The position numbers were made by a program, and so were the translations under genes. Below are positions 26,659-35,338 of a stretch of DNA of 64,000 nucleotides, piece by piece. The notes under the pieces are model-generated. The model had not been told where the DNA came from. It saw only the letters and a list, made by a program, of their open reading frames with translations, and searched no databases. This DNA is from Pseudomonadota bacterium (GTDB lineage Bacteria; Pseudomonadota; Gammaproteobacteria; Burkholderiales; SG8-39): assembly GCA_025352885.1 (NCBI GenBank), contig JANXRZ010000090.1, positions 1 to 64,000 of the forward strand. The letters run 5' to 3'. The number at the start of each line of letters is the position of its first letter. The first letter of the stretch is position 1.

Positions 26659-26682
26659 ATCTGAGTATTCCGGACGCTCTAC

Positions 26683-27423
26683 TCAGCGCCAGCTGATTTC
26701 CGGGACTTCCTCGAACAGGCGCAGTAGCCCGACCGACCACACGTCGCTGATCTGCTGGAAGTAGGGATCGCCCTCTTCGTAGCGCCGCCGATGGGTGACC
26801 CGCAAGGTGTCCGCTTCATAGCCCAGCAGGTCGATCGGCAGGCCGACCGAGAGGTTCGAGCGCAGCGTCGCGTCGAACGACACGAGGATGCACTTGGCCA
26901 CGTCCTGCAGGGGCGTGTCGACCTCGAGCACGCGGTCGAGCATGGGCTTGCCATACTTCTTCTCGCCGATCTGGAAGTAGGTCGTGTCCTGCATGGCTTC
27001 GATGAAATTGCCTTGCGGATAGACGAGGAAGAGTCGCGGGGGCTCGCCCTTGACCTGCCCGCCTAGGATGAAGCTGCAACTGGGCTCTATGCCGTCGGAA
27101 TGGAGGCTGGCCGCATCGCGGGCGACCACTTGGCGAAGCGTCGCGCCGACGAGCACGGCGACATCGTAAAGGCTCGCCAAGCCATTGATCCCGGCGGGGT
27201 CCGGGCTGCCATCGGGCCGCTTCGAGCGCATGTGCATGAGGGAAACAACGCTCTGCGAGGTGCCGAGGTTGCCCGCCGACAAGAGGCAGATCATGCGCTC
27301 GCCGGGAACCTCGAACAGGTTCATCTTGCTGAACACCGAGAGCTGGTCGACACCGGCGTTGGTGCGCGAGTCGGAGGCGAAAACGATACCTTCCTTGGCG
27401 ATGGCGGCCACGCAATAAGTCAT
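26683..27423 (-). CDS. Anbu, proteasome-like peptidase
   Basis: A 246-residue protein of the ancestral beta-subunit (Anbu/BPH) family, a bacterial relative of HslV and 20S proteasome beta subunits. It starts MTYCVA, so Thr2 becomes the N-terminal nucleophile after Met removal. D18 (ASDSRTNAG) and K33 (FSKMNLF) complete the Thr-Asp-Lys set. Known Anbu proteins form open lock-washer or helical assemblies. It is the last gene of a four-gene cluster with transglutaminase, alpha-E and ATP-grasp genes, 28 bases after the transglutaminase stop. The physiological substrate is unknown. Confidence 0.92.
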   Translation of the reverse strand: MTYCVAAIAKEGIVFASDSRTNAGVDQLSVFSKMNLFEVPGERMICLLSAGNLGTSQSVVSLMHMRSKRPDGSPDPAGINGLASLYDVAVLVGATLRQVVARDAASLHSDGIEPSCSFILGGQVKGEPPRLFLVYPQGNFIEAMQDTTYFQIGEKKYGKPMLDRVLEVDTPLQDVAKCILVSFDATLRSNLSVGLPIDLLGYEADTLRVTHRRRYEEGDPYFQQISDVWSVGLLRLFEEVPEISWR

Positions 27424-27451
27424 GGCCAATCTTAACCGGGGCGCGCGCCGA

Positions 27452-28249
27452 TTACTGTGCGACCTGCACTTTGGCCTGTGCTTCCATGGTTTCGATGCCG
27501 CCGCCCAGGCGGATCCCACGAATCGGGCAGGCGTCGAGGTAGTCCGCGCCGACCGCGAGCTTGAGGTGCTCCGTGCCCGGCGCCGCGCTCTCGACGAGGT
27601 CGAAGCTGCGCCAGCGGTCGGTGATCCAGGCCTCGGTCCACGCATGGCCCGTGATGCGCGGGGTGTCCTTCAGGTTGGACATCACGTAGCCGCTCACATA
27701 ACGGGCCGGCACGCCGACATGGCGGCAGCAGGCAATGAACAGGTGCGCCTGGTCGCGCGCCGAGATACGGCCGGCGGCGAAGGCCTGCGCGGCGGAATGC
27801 GATTCGTCGTTACTGTCGTTCAGCGGCATCCTTGCGACGATCTCGCCCGCCAGTTCACGAAGCGCAGTCAGCACGCCGCTGCGACGACGGAAAGGTTCAG
27901 CGAACCGCGCGATCGCTTCGTCGACGCGCGTGATTGCAGTCGGCCGCAGGAAGACTAGCGGCGAAAGGCCGGACCACACCGGGTCGGCCGCTTCGCGTGG
28001 CGCTTCGCCGGATTCCACTACCCCGTGCGCGCGGATCCTGATTTCGCGCACCGGCTTGTCGAGGGTGAGCACATGGAGGACGTTCCCGTAGCCGTCGTGC
28101 GTCTGCGTGGCCGGCCGGGGCGTGTCGAGGTCCCATTGCACGACGGTATGCCGGGCGGTCTCGCGGGGCGTGAGCCGGATGCATTGGGTGGATGCTCGCA
28201 CCGGCGCGTCGTAGCGGTAGAAGGTTTCGTGCTGGATCGAAAGCCTCAT
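27452..28249 (-). CDS. Transglutaminase-like protein lacking the expected catalytic Cys
   Basis: A 265-residue protein with the bacterial transglutaminase N-terminal beta domain (MRLSIQHETFYRYDAPV) and a papain-like core. In active members the core reads GVCQDxAH; here the segment is GRISARDQAHLF (160-171), placing Ala164 where Cys is expected. The histidine (H202, GHAWTEAW) and aspartate (D217, SFDLVES) are kept. Two cysteines at 174-175 are on the following helix and are not in the nucleophile position. It may be a pseudoenzyme or scaffold. Its start overlaps the alpha-E stop by 4 bases. Confidence 0.88.
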   Translation of the reverse strand: MRLSIQHETFYRYDAPVRASTQCIRLTPRETARHTVVQWDLDTPRPATQTHDGYGNVLHVLTLDKPVREIRIRAHGVVESGEAPREAADPVWSGLSPLVFLRPTAITRVDEAIARFAEPFRRRSGVLTALRELAGEIVARMPLNDSNDESHSAAQAFAAGRISARDQAHLFIACCRHVGVPARYVSGYVMSNLKDTPRITGHAWTEAWITDRWRSFDLVESAAPGTEHLKLAVGADYLDACPIRGIRLGGGIETMEAQAKVQVAQ

Positions 28250-29187
28250 ACGGTGCCCAGGTAGGCGCGCTGGATGCGGTTGCCGAGGTCGCCGATGTCG
28301 TCGAGGCAGGTTTCGAGATATTCGTGCAGGCCGCTCTGGAAGATTTCCTCAATGTCGGCGTGGGTGAGGCGCGCGTGCATTTCGCCGGCGAGGCGCTTGG
28401 CGGCCTGGTCGTTCTGGCCGTCGATGCGGTTCAGCGCTTCGGTCACCTGGTCGAAACACGCCACAAGCGAGCGCGGCATTTTGCGCTCGAGCAGCAGCAA
28501 TTGCGCCACGTTGATCGGCAGGATCTGGTCGCGGTACAGCGTGCGGTAGGTCTCGAACGCGGAAACCGAGCGCAGCAGCGCGGCCCACTGGTAATAGTCG
28601 AGGGCGCCGCCCACGTCCTCCACACGCGGCAGGAGGATGTGGTATTTCACGTCGAGGATGCGGGCGGTGTTGTCCGCGCGCTCGAGGAAGGTACCGAGGC
28701 GCGAGAAGTTGAACGCCTCGCCGCGCACGATGGTGCCGTAGGTCACGCCCCGAAACAGGTGGGAGCGGTCCTTCACCCAGTCGAAGAAGCGCGTTGCGTC
28801 CGCACCGACGATGTCCTTTTTCTTGAAGCTCTTGAGCTCGAGCCAGGTGGCGTTCAGTGTCTCCCACATCTCGGAGGTGATCTGCCAGCGGACCGCGTGC
28901 GCGTTCTCGCGAGCCCACTTGAGGCAGGAATAGATCGAGGAGGGATTGCCCTCGTCCAGCGCCATGAAGTCGAGCAGCGCAGGCAGGGTGAGCTTCTTGT
29001 GGGTCCGGAAGAACGCCTCGTCCGTCTCGGTGATCGACAAGGGCGCGAGCAGGTTCTTCTGCTGCTGCGCGTCCCGCGTGCCGAACAGCACGAGGTTCGA
29101 GGTGACGCCGAGGATGCGCGCCATGTTCTCGGCGCGCTCCATCTGGCGCGACATCCAGAAAATGCGGTCGGCTACGCGGGAGAGCAT
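28246..29187 (-). CDS. Alpha-E domain protein (DUF403)
   Basis: A 313-residue all-helical protein, PF04168. The start MLSRVADRIFWMSRQMERAENMAR is diagnostic, as is the later block around LGTFLERADNTARILDVKYH (about 162-181). The repeated E-R-A/E-N pattern is the conserved acidic feature. The family has no assigned reaction but is nearly always encoded beside circularly permuted ATP-grasp proteins, so it may act as its partner. It lies 13 bases after the ATP-grasp gene. Confidence 0.92.
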   Translation of the reverse strand: MLSRVADRIFWMSRQMERAENMARILGVTSNLVLFGTRDAQQQKNLLAPLSITETDEAFFRTHKKLTLPALLDFMALDEGNPSSIYSCLKWARENAHAVRWQITSEMWETLNATWLELKSFKKKDIVGADATRFFDWVKDRSHLFRGVTYGTIVRGEAFNFSRLGTFLERADNTARILDVKYHILLPRVEDVGGALDYYQWAALLRSVSAFETYRTLYRDQILPINVAQLLLLERKMPRSLVACFDQVTEALNRIDGQNDQAAKRLAGEMHARLTHADIEEIFQSGLHEYLETCLDDIGDLGNRIQRAYLGTV

Positions 29188-29200
29188 GGGAGGCAGGGTT

Positions 29201-30622
29201 TCATTCGACCACCCAGGTGTCCTTGGTGCCGCCGCCCTGGGAGGAGTTGACGACCAGGGAGCCGTCTTTCAGCGCCACCCTTGTCAGGCCGCCCGGCACG
29301 AACTTGACGTCCTTGGCCGAAAGCACGAACGGCCGCAGGTCGATGTGGCGTGGGGCAATGCCCTGCTCGACGAAGGTCGGGCAGGTGGATAAGGAAAGCG
29401 TCGGCTGGGCGATGTAGTTCGAAGGGTTGGCGAGAATGCGCGCGCGGAACGCCTCCACTTCCTTCTTCGTGGCCGCCGGCCCGACCAGCATGCCGTAGCC
29501 GCCGGACCCTTGCACTTCTTTGACGACGAGCGTGGCGAGGATGTCCATCACTTCGGCCAGGTCTTTGGGCTTCTTCAACTGCCACGTCGGGACGTTCTTG
29601 AGGATCGGCTCCTCGTGAAGGTAGAAGCGGATCATGTCCGGCACATAAGGGTACGTCGACTTGTCGTCCGCAACCCCCGTGCCGATTGCATTGGCGAGGC
29701 TCACGTTGCCGGCGCGATAAACGGAAAGGAGGCCGGGTACGCCCAGGTACGAGTCGGGCCTGAACGCCAAGGGATCGAGATAGGTGTCGTCCACGCGCCG
29801 GTAGATCACGTCCACGCGTTGCCGGCCGCCGGTCGTGCGCATGTAAACGCGGCCGTCCTTGACGAACAAGTCTGCGCCTTCGACCAATTCGATGCCCATC
29901 TGCTGCGCAAGGAAGGCGTGCTCGAAGTACGCGCTGTTCGACTGGCCTGGCGTCATCACCACGACCGTGGGCTCCCGCATTTCGTTCGGCGCGGCGGCCC
30001 GCAACGTATCGAGCAGCAGCCCGGGATAGTGCTCGACCGGAAGGACTGCCTGCCCTGCAAAAAGCTCCGGGAACAGCCGCATCATCATCTTGCGGTTCTC
30101 GAGCATGTAGGACACGCCCGAGGGCGTGCGCAGGTTGTCCTCGAGCACGTAGTAGCTGCCGTCCTCGTGGCGGATGAGGTCGATGCCGGCGATATGCGAG
30201 TAGACGTGGTTCGGCAGTTCGAGGCCGATCATCGCAACCTGGTAGGCCTCGTTCGTGAGGACCTGCTCGGCGGGGATCACGCCTGCCTTAAGGATCGCCT
30301 GCTCGTGGTAAATGTCGTGCAGGAACCGGTTAAGCGCCGTGACGCGCTGCGTAAGGCCTTTGGCGAGGAGGTCCCACTCCGCCCGCGGGATGATTCGCGG
30401 GATGGTGTCGAACGGGATCAGCCGCTCGGCGCCGGCCTCATCGCCATAAACGGCGAAGGTGATGCCCACACGGTGGAAAAGGAGGTCTGCTTCACGCCGC
30501 TTCTCGGCCACGCGCTCGGGCGGCATGCGGGCCAGCCACTCGACAAGAGGCCGGTAATGCTCGCGGACGCCTGCGGAGCCGGGTTGATGCATCTCGTCGT
30601 AATGCTGCGGTCGTGCGGACAT
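29201..30622 (-). CDS. Circularly permuted type 2 ATP-grasp protein
   Basis: A 473-residue protein of the CP_ATPgrasp (DUF404/DUF407) family. It has the typical FHRVGITFAVYG, IPRIIPRAEW and YYVLEDNLRTPSGVSYMLEN. Later motifs are HIDLRPFVL and the C-terminal NSSQGGGTKDTW. ATP-grasp enzymes form amide or thioester bonds through acyl phosphates; this group is predicted to be a peptide or amide ligase. ATG 30622 (MSARPQ) is chosen, with AAGAGA upstream. It opens the alpha-E / transglutaminase / Anbu cluster. Confidence 0.92.
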   Translation of the reverse strand: MSARPQHYDEMHQPGSAGVREHYRPLVEWLARMPPERVAEKRREADLLFHRVGITFAVYGDEAGAERLIPFDTIPRIIPRAEWDLLAKGLTQRVTALNRFLHDIYHEQAILKAGVIPAEQVLTNEAYQVAMIGLELPNHVYSHIAGIDLIRHEDGSYYVLEDNLRTPSGVSYMLENRKMMMRLFPELFAGQAVLPVEHYPGLLLDTLRAAAPNEMREPTVVVMTPGQSNSAYFEHAFLAQQMGIELVEGADLFVKDGRVYMRTTGGRQRVDVIYRRVDDTYLDPLAFRPDSYLGVPGLLSVYRAGNVSLANAIGTGVADDKSTYPYVPDMIRFYLHEEPILKNVPTWQLKKPKDLAEVMDILATLVVKEVQGSGGYGMLVGPAATKKEVEAFRARILANPSNYIAQPTLSLSTCPTFVEQGIAPRHIDLRPFVLSAKDVKFVPGGLTRVALKDGSLVVNSSQGGGTKDTWVVE

Positions 30623-30684
30623 GCGCCGTCTCTTTCGTGGATGGTCTCTCCAAGCAACGCATGTGCCAGTTGCAACGGAGCACA

Positions 30685-30724
30685 TAGGCGCCGGGCGCCC
30701 GGTGTCCGACGGTCGCGGCGCCTA
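30685..30724 (-). terminator. Hairpin after the AraC gene
   Basis: TAGGCGCCG (30685-30693) and CGGCGCCTA (30716-30724) form a perfect 9-bp stem, with a smaller palindrome in the loop. It includes the AraC stop codon and sits before the ATP-grasp gene. There is no T run, so it may be a pause or Rho-associated structure rather than an intrinsic terminator. Confidence 0.4.
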
Positions 30725-31633
30725 CTTGGCGGGTTCGAGCGAGCCCAGGTCGAACGGCGCACTAGCGGGCTTGGGCGACGCAGCTGCCGAGGGTCTGCCG
30801 ACCGACGAAAACCGCCGGTATTCCGATGGCGAAGCCCCGACCTGGTTCAGGAAGAAGCGCGTGAAGTTGCTCTGGGCGGAGAAGCCGAGTTCAGCCGAAA
30901 CATCGGCGATTTTCGTGTCCGAAGTGGAAAGGCGCGTGATCGCCGTCTCGACGCAAAGCATGTCGAGGTATTCGCGCGGTGAGCGGCCCGTGCACATCTG
31001 GAAGAGGTCGTAGAAGCGCGAGCGCGACAGCCCGACTTGCGTCGCAATGTCGTCCATGTTCACGTCCTTGTTCGGACGGGCGCGCAGGAGCGCAATGGCG
31101 CGGCGAATGCGGGAGTCGGCAAACTTCGAGCCGCGCCACATCGGGGAAGTCGAGCGCCGCTTGGCAATATAGCTGTCGATGATCGAGAGGATCAATTCCT
31201 GCACCATGAATTCGAGCCGGTCGGCCGACAGGAACCGGTCGTTCATCATGTCGATCACCATGGCATCGGCGACCTTGCGGATATGCGATGTCACTGCGTC
31301 GAGCGTGCGCGGATAAGGGCCGGCGTCCGCGTTGCGGAACATGGCGGGGAAGGTCAGCGACAGCCATTCCGTCGAGATATTCATGACGAGCACCCGGGAG
31401 TGCTCATTGGCTTCGTGCGCCATCCGCTCGTGCAGCCGGTTGGCCTTCACGAACAGGATTTCGTTCCGGGTGAGGAGAGCCGTCTCTTCGATGATGTGGT
31501 AGCGAATGTCCGCGCCGTCGTATTTAAGGATCAGCTGGTGCTCGGCATGCAGGTGGGGCTCTTGGCCGCTCACCGTTTCCGTGAGAACTATCCGGCCGAA
31601 TCGGCCTTCGAACATGCGCAACGCACTAGACAT
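30722..31633 (-). CDS. AraC family transcriptional regulator
   Basis: A 303-residue regulator. The N-terminal part starts with a cupin-like sensor (HLHAEHQLILKYDGAD). The C-terminal third has two helix-turn-helix motifs, ending in the AraC signature around LGFSAQSNFTRFFLNQVGAS and PSEYRR. It is encoded just upstream of, and in the same direction as, the ATP-grasp/Anbu cluster with 99 bases between. It is the best candidate for the regulator of that cluster. The ligand is unknown. Confidence 0.88.
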   Translation of the reverse strand: MSSALRMFEGRFGRIVLTETVSGQEPHLHAEHQLILKYDGADIRYHIIEETALLTRNEILFVKANRLHERMAHEANEHSRVLVMNISTEWLSLTFPAMFRNADAGPYPRTLDAVTSHIRKVADAMVIDMMNDRFLSADRLEFMVQELILSIIDSYIAKRRSTSPMWRGSKFADSRIRRAIALLRARPNKDVNMDDIATQVGLSRSRFYDLFQMCTGRSPREYLDMLCVETAITRLSTSDTKIADVSAELGFSAQSNFTRFFLNQVGASPSEYRRFSSVGRPSAAASPKPASAPFDLGSLEPAK

Positions 31634-31785
31634 AAAGCATCAATCCCCTTGTGAGGTAAGGAGGATAGCGTCCGGGTGAAAGGCGCGCCAGCCTACCGGC
31701 GGGTGGCATCTTGGCTGCAGATGCGAACATCTAAAATGGTAGCGATCGCTTACGCTAAAACAAGCTTAAAACGAGAACATTGAGT

Positions 31786-32262
31786 TCAAGTTAACGACCA
31801 TTGCGGGCGCTTTGCAGAGATCACACGAGTGTTCACGCCGACCCAGTTCAGGCCGCCGAACAACCTGCCGTGCTCGATCTTCACACACCGATCCATGACC
31901 GTCGCGAGCCCTGCCGCCTCGGCCAGGCGGGCGGCCTCTTCGTTCTTCACGCCGATCTGCTGCCACAAAACCTTGGCGCCGATCGCAATCGCGTCCTCGG
32001 CGAGCGGGAGGATGCGCTCGGTCTTCTGGAAGCAGTCGACGATGCCCACGGGCTCCTGGATCGCGCGCAGGTTCGGAAAGCATTTTTGCCCGAGCACTTC
32101 GGCGTACTGCGGATTGACGGGAATGATGCGGTAGCCGTGTTCCATCATGTATTTCGCCGCGAAAAAGCTCGGGCGATACCAGTTCGCGGAGAGGCCGACC
32201 ACCGCAATGACCCGGTTGTCCTTGAGGATGCGGCGAAGGGTATTGATGTCGGTATCGGGCAT
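31786..32262 (-). CDS. CoA-binding domain protein (YccU-like)
   Basis: A 158-residue single-domain protein of the CoA_binding_2 fold, related to YccU and to the CoA-binding part of succinyl-CoA synthetase. It reads IAVVGLSANWYRPSF near residues 20-34, then GYRIIPVNP and a C-terminal DRCVKIEH. The function of these stand-alone domains is not settled. ATG 32262 (MPDTD) is preferred over an earlier in-frame codon because it starts the conserved fold. It is divergent from the NIPSNAP gene. Confidence 0.82.
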   Translation of the reverse strand: MPDTDINTLRRILKDNRVIAVVGLSANWYRPSFFAAKYMMEHGYRIIPVNPQYAEVLGQKCFPNLRAIQEPVGIVDCFQKTERILPLAEDAIAIGAKVLWQQIGVKNEEAARLAEAAGLATVMDRCVKIEHGRLFGGLNWVGVNTRVISAKRPQWSLT

Positions 32263-32353
32263 TGTGGAATCGTCGGGCGGCAAGAAGCCTGCGTGGTGCC
32301 CCATTATAATCGGCTGCACCCTCAACTATCCGTTTCGCCCCGGGAGAATCGTC

Positions 32354-32695
32354 ATGTATGTGGAAGAACGCATGTATTTGCTTCATCCGGGAAAAGCCGC
32401 GGAGTACCTGAAGCTGTACGAGACCGAGGGCATGGCCACGCAGCTTAAGCACCTTCCTCACATGGTGGGGTACTACGTCACGGAGGTGGGCATGCAGAAC
32501 ATGGTCATCCATCTCTGGGCTTACGACGACCTGAACCAGCGTGACAAGTGTCGTGCGGCAATGCAGGCCGACCCCGCTTGGCAAGCCTACGTGGCCAAGA
32601 TCCGGCCGCTCATGGTCACCCAGGAAACGCGTGTCATGAAGCCGGCGCCGTTCTTCAAAGAGCGGCTCGCCAAAATGCTGGTCGCCGGAAAGTAG
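32354..32695 (+). CDS. NIPSNAP family protein (second copy)
   Basis: A 113-residue NIPSNAP protein, paralogous to the one at 2742. Shared pieces are the H-x-WAY motif (HLWAYDDLNQRDK), RAAMQADPAW and the C-terminal RVMKPAPFF. ATG 32354 has GGGAG 8 bases upstream. The next gene begins immediately after its stop codon, suggesting one transcript with the esterase and the TPP enzyme. Confidence 0.85.
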   Translation: MYVEERMYLLHPGKAAEYLKLYETEGMATQLKHLPHMVGYYVTEVGMQNMVIHLWAYDDLNQRDKCRAAMQADPAWQAYVAKIRPLMVTQETRVMKPAPFFKERLAKMLVAGK

Positions 32696-33640
32696 ATGAG
32701 CGTCCATCCGCAGGTTGCGGTGTTGCTCGAGCGGGTTGCGCGCTCGCCCTACCCTCCGTACCACGAGGTCCCGCCCGCGGTGGCCCGCCGCCTTTATCAC
32801 GACACGCGGGCGATTACTGCGCCTCCCGCCCCGGAGATGGCCGCAGTGGCGCTCATGCTCGTACCCGGCCCAGCGGGAGTCCTGCCTGTGCGCGTCTACA
32901 GACCGGCGGGATCGGGGAAGACCGAACTTTTGCCTGCGCTGGTCTTTTTTCACGGCGGCGGCTGGGTCATTGGCGACCTCGACACGCATGACGTCGTCTG
33001 CCGCCAGCTTTCGAACGGCGCGCACTGCATGGTCTTCTCGGTCGAATACCGCCTTGCGCCGGAAGTCCGGTTCCCCGGCGCCCTGGACGACTGCATTGCC
33101 GCTACGAACTACATAACGGCCAACGCCGCGCAGCTTGGCGCCGATGCCAAGCGCATCGCGGTGGGCGGCGACAGCGCGGGCGGTAACCTCGCGACCGTCG
33201 CGTGTCTCGCGGCACGGGATGCGCGACAGCCGCTGCCCTGTTTTCAACTGCTCATCTATCCGGCGACCGACCAGCGCGGCGGATTTCCTTCGCACGAGCG
33301 CAACGCCGACGGGTACCTGCTCACGCGCAAGCTCATGAATTATTTTCGCGGCCACTATCTGCCCGAAGAAGTCGATTGGCTCGACTGGCGCGCCTCTCCG
33401 TTGCTGGCATCGAGCCTTGCGGGCGTTCCACCGGCGCATGTGCTGACCGCGGGCTACGATCCGTTGGTCGATGAAGGCCGCGCCTATGCCGATCGCCTTG
33501 CAAGCGAAGGCGTGAAAACGACGTACAAGGACTACCCGGACATGGTGCATGGCTTTCTCCTGATGGGCGGCGTGCTCGATGTCGCCAACCAGGCTGTGGC
33601 CGACTGTTGCGCCGCGCTGCGCAACGCATTCGACGCTTAA
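32696..33640 (+). CDS. HSL-type alpha/beta hydrolase (esterase)
   Basis: A 314-residue hormone-sensitive-lipase-like esterase. The oxyanion motif HGGGW is at 86-90 and the nucleophile S160 is in GDSAGG. The acid and base lie in AGYDPLVDEG and MVHGF. These enzymes hydrolyse short acyl esters in the cytoplasm. There is no signal peptide. ATG 32696 directly follows the NIPSNAP stop; the TPP enzyme starts 18 bases after its stop. Confidence 0.9.
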   Translation: MSVHPQVAVLLERVARSPYPPYHEVPPAVARRLYHDTRAITAPPAPEMAAVALMLVPGPAGVLPVRVYRPAGSGKTELLPALVFFHGGGWVIGDLDTHDVVCRQLSNGAHCMVFSVEYRLAPEVRFPGALDDCIAATNYITANAAQLGADAKRIAVGGDSAGGNLATVACLAARDARQPLPCFQLLIYPATDQRGGFPSHERNADGYLLTRKLMNYFRGHYLPEEVDWLDWRASPLLASSLAGVPPAHVLTAGYDPLVDEGRAYADRLASEGVKTTYKDYPDMVHGFLLMGGVLDVANQAVADCCAALRNAFDA

Positions 33641-33658
33641 AATTTTTCAGGTGACCGC

Positions 33659-35338
33659 ATGAAACCCGATCTGCAAACCCGCCACGGCGGAAAAATCCTC
33701 GCCGACGCGCTCGTCGGCCACGGAGTCGAATTCGCTTTCGGCGTGCCCGGCGAAAGCTTCCTCCCGGTGCTCGATGGCATCTACGACGTGCGCGACAAGC
33801 TTCGCTTCATCATCTGCCGGCAGGAAGGCGGTGCTTCGTACATGGCGGATGCTTACGGCAAGCTCACCGGCAAGCCGGGCGTCCTATTCGTGACACGTGG
33901 GCCGGGCGCGGCGAATGGCGCGGTGGGGGTGCACACGGCTTTCCAGGATTCGACGCCGCTTGTGATGTTCATCGGCCAGGTCGGCAATGAGATGGTCGAG
34001 CGCGAAGCCTTCCAGGAGATGGACTATCGGCGCATGTACGGCCCGATGGCCAAGTGGGTCGCGCAGATCGACCGCACCGAGCGCATCCCCGAGTACGTGA
34101 GCCATGCCTTTCACACGGCGATGGCCGGCCGGCCCGGTCCGGTTGTCCTCGCGTTGCCGGAGGACATGCTGTTTGCGCAAGCTGCCGTCGCCGATGTGCC
34201 CCATTACAAAACCGTGCGCGCCGCGCCGTCGCCGACGGATATGCAGGACCTCCGACGATTGCTGTCGGCAGCCGAGCGGCCGTTCGTGATTCTCGGCGGC
34301 AGTGGGTGGACGAAGGATTCGGTGGGGCGCATACGCGCGTTCCTCGAGAAGCACAATCTCCCGGCCGGCGCCTCCTTCCGCTGCCAGGACCTGCTGGATA
34401 ACCGCTCGCCTTCTTATGTCGGCCATGTCGGGATCGGCATCGACCCCAATCTCGCGCAGCGCATCAAGGAAGCCGACGTGCTCCTGGTCGTGGGCGCCCG
34501 ACTGGGCGAGATGACGAGCAGCGCCTATACGCTCTTCGACGTGCCCGTGCCCAAGCAGACGCTCATCCATGTCCATGCCGGCGCCGAGGAACTCGGGCGC
34601 GTCTACCAAGGTGCGGTGCTCATCAACTCCGGCTACCCGCAGTTCGTCGAGGCGCTTGCAGGCGTGAAGCTGGACGGCGCAAAGTGGAAGAAGGGCACGG
34701 AAGCCTCGCGCGCGAACTACCTCGCCTACTGCGAACCCAAGGCGCTGCCAGGAAAAGTCCAGTACGGCGAGATCGTGAAGGGCCTGCGCGAGACCTTGCC
34801 TGCCGACGCGATCATCTGCAATGGCGCCGGAAACTTCGCAACATGGGTGCACCGTTATTACCAGTACCGGGACTTCCGCACGCAGCTTGCGCCGACCAAC
34901 GGGTCGATGGGGTACGGCGTGCCCGCAGCGGTCGCCGCCAAGATTGCCGAGCCGCATCGAACGGTCATTGCGTTCGCGGGGGACGGCGACTTCCTCATGA
35001 ACGGCCAGGAGCTCGCGACCGCCATGCAATATGGCGCGAACGTGATCGTGATCGTCGTGAACAACGGCATGTACGGCACGATCCGCATGCACCAGGAGCG
35101 GGAGTACCCGGCCCGGGTTTCGGGCACCGAATTGCAGAACCCGGACTTCGCTGCGCTGGCGAGGGCTTACGGCGCGTTTGGCGAAAGCGTGGAGGCAACC
35201 GACGACTTTGCGCCCGCACTGAAGCGGGCCATGGCGGCCGGCAAGCCCGCGCTGATCGAACTGCGCCTCGACCCCGAAGCCATCACGCCGACCACTACCT
35301 TGTCAGCCCTGCGCGCCGCAGGCCAAAAGAAGGCTTAA
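33659..35338 (+). CDS. Thiamine pyrophosphate enzyme, acetolactate synthase-like
   Basis: A 559-residue three-domain TPP enzyme. The catalytic glutamate that activates TPP is E56 (CRQEGGASYMADAYGKLTG). The TPP/Mg motif is GDG (441-443) with NN at 468-469. It resembles acetolactate synthase large subunits and the oxalyl-CoA decarboxylase/benzoylformate decarboxylase relatives. There is no regulatory-subunit gene nearby, so a catabolic 2-oxoacid reaction is as likely as branched-chain synthesis. Its stop shares TTAA with the convergent YkgJ-type gene. Confidence 0.87.
   Translation: MKPDLQTRHGGKILADALVGHGVEFAFGVPGESFLPVLDGIYDVRDKLRFIICRQEGGASYMADAYGKLTGKPGVLFVTRGPGAANGAVGVHTAFQDSTPLVMFIGQVGNEMVEREAFQEMDYRRMYGPMAKWVAQIDRTERIPEYVSHAFHTAMAGRPGPVVLALPEDMLFAQAAVADVPHYKTVRAAPSPTDMQDLRRLLSAAERPFVILGGSGWTKDSVGRIRAFLEKHNLPAGASFRCQDLLDNRSPSYVGHVGIGIDPNLAQRIKEADVLLVVGARLGEMTSSAYTLFDVPVPKQTLIHVHAGAEELGRVYQGAVLINSGYPQFVEALAGVKLDGAKWKKGTEASRANYLAYCEPKALPGKVQYGEIVKGLRETLPADAIICNGAGNFATWVHRYYQYRDFRTQLAPTNGSMGYGVPAAVAAKIAEPHRTVIAFAGDGDFLMNGQELATAMQYGANVIVIVVNNGMYGTIRMHQEREYPARVSGTELQNPDFAALARAYGAFGESVEATDDFAPALKRAMAAGKPALIELRLDPEAITPTTTLSALRAAGQKKA

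Noticed and set aside
31741-31750. Palindrome AGCGATCGCT upstream of the CoA-binding gene region
   Set aside because: GCGATCGC is short and I saw only one occurrence; such palindromes arise by chance in GC-rich DNA, and there is no second site or promoter context.
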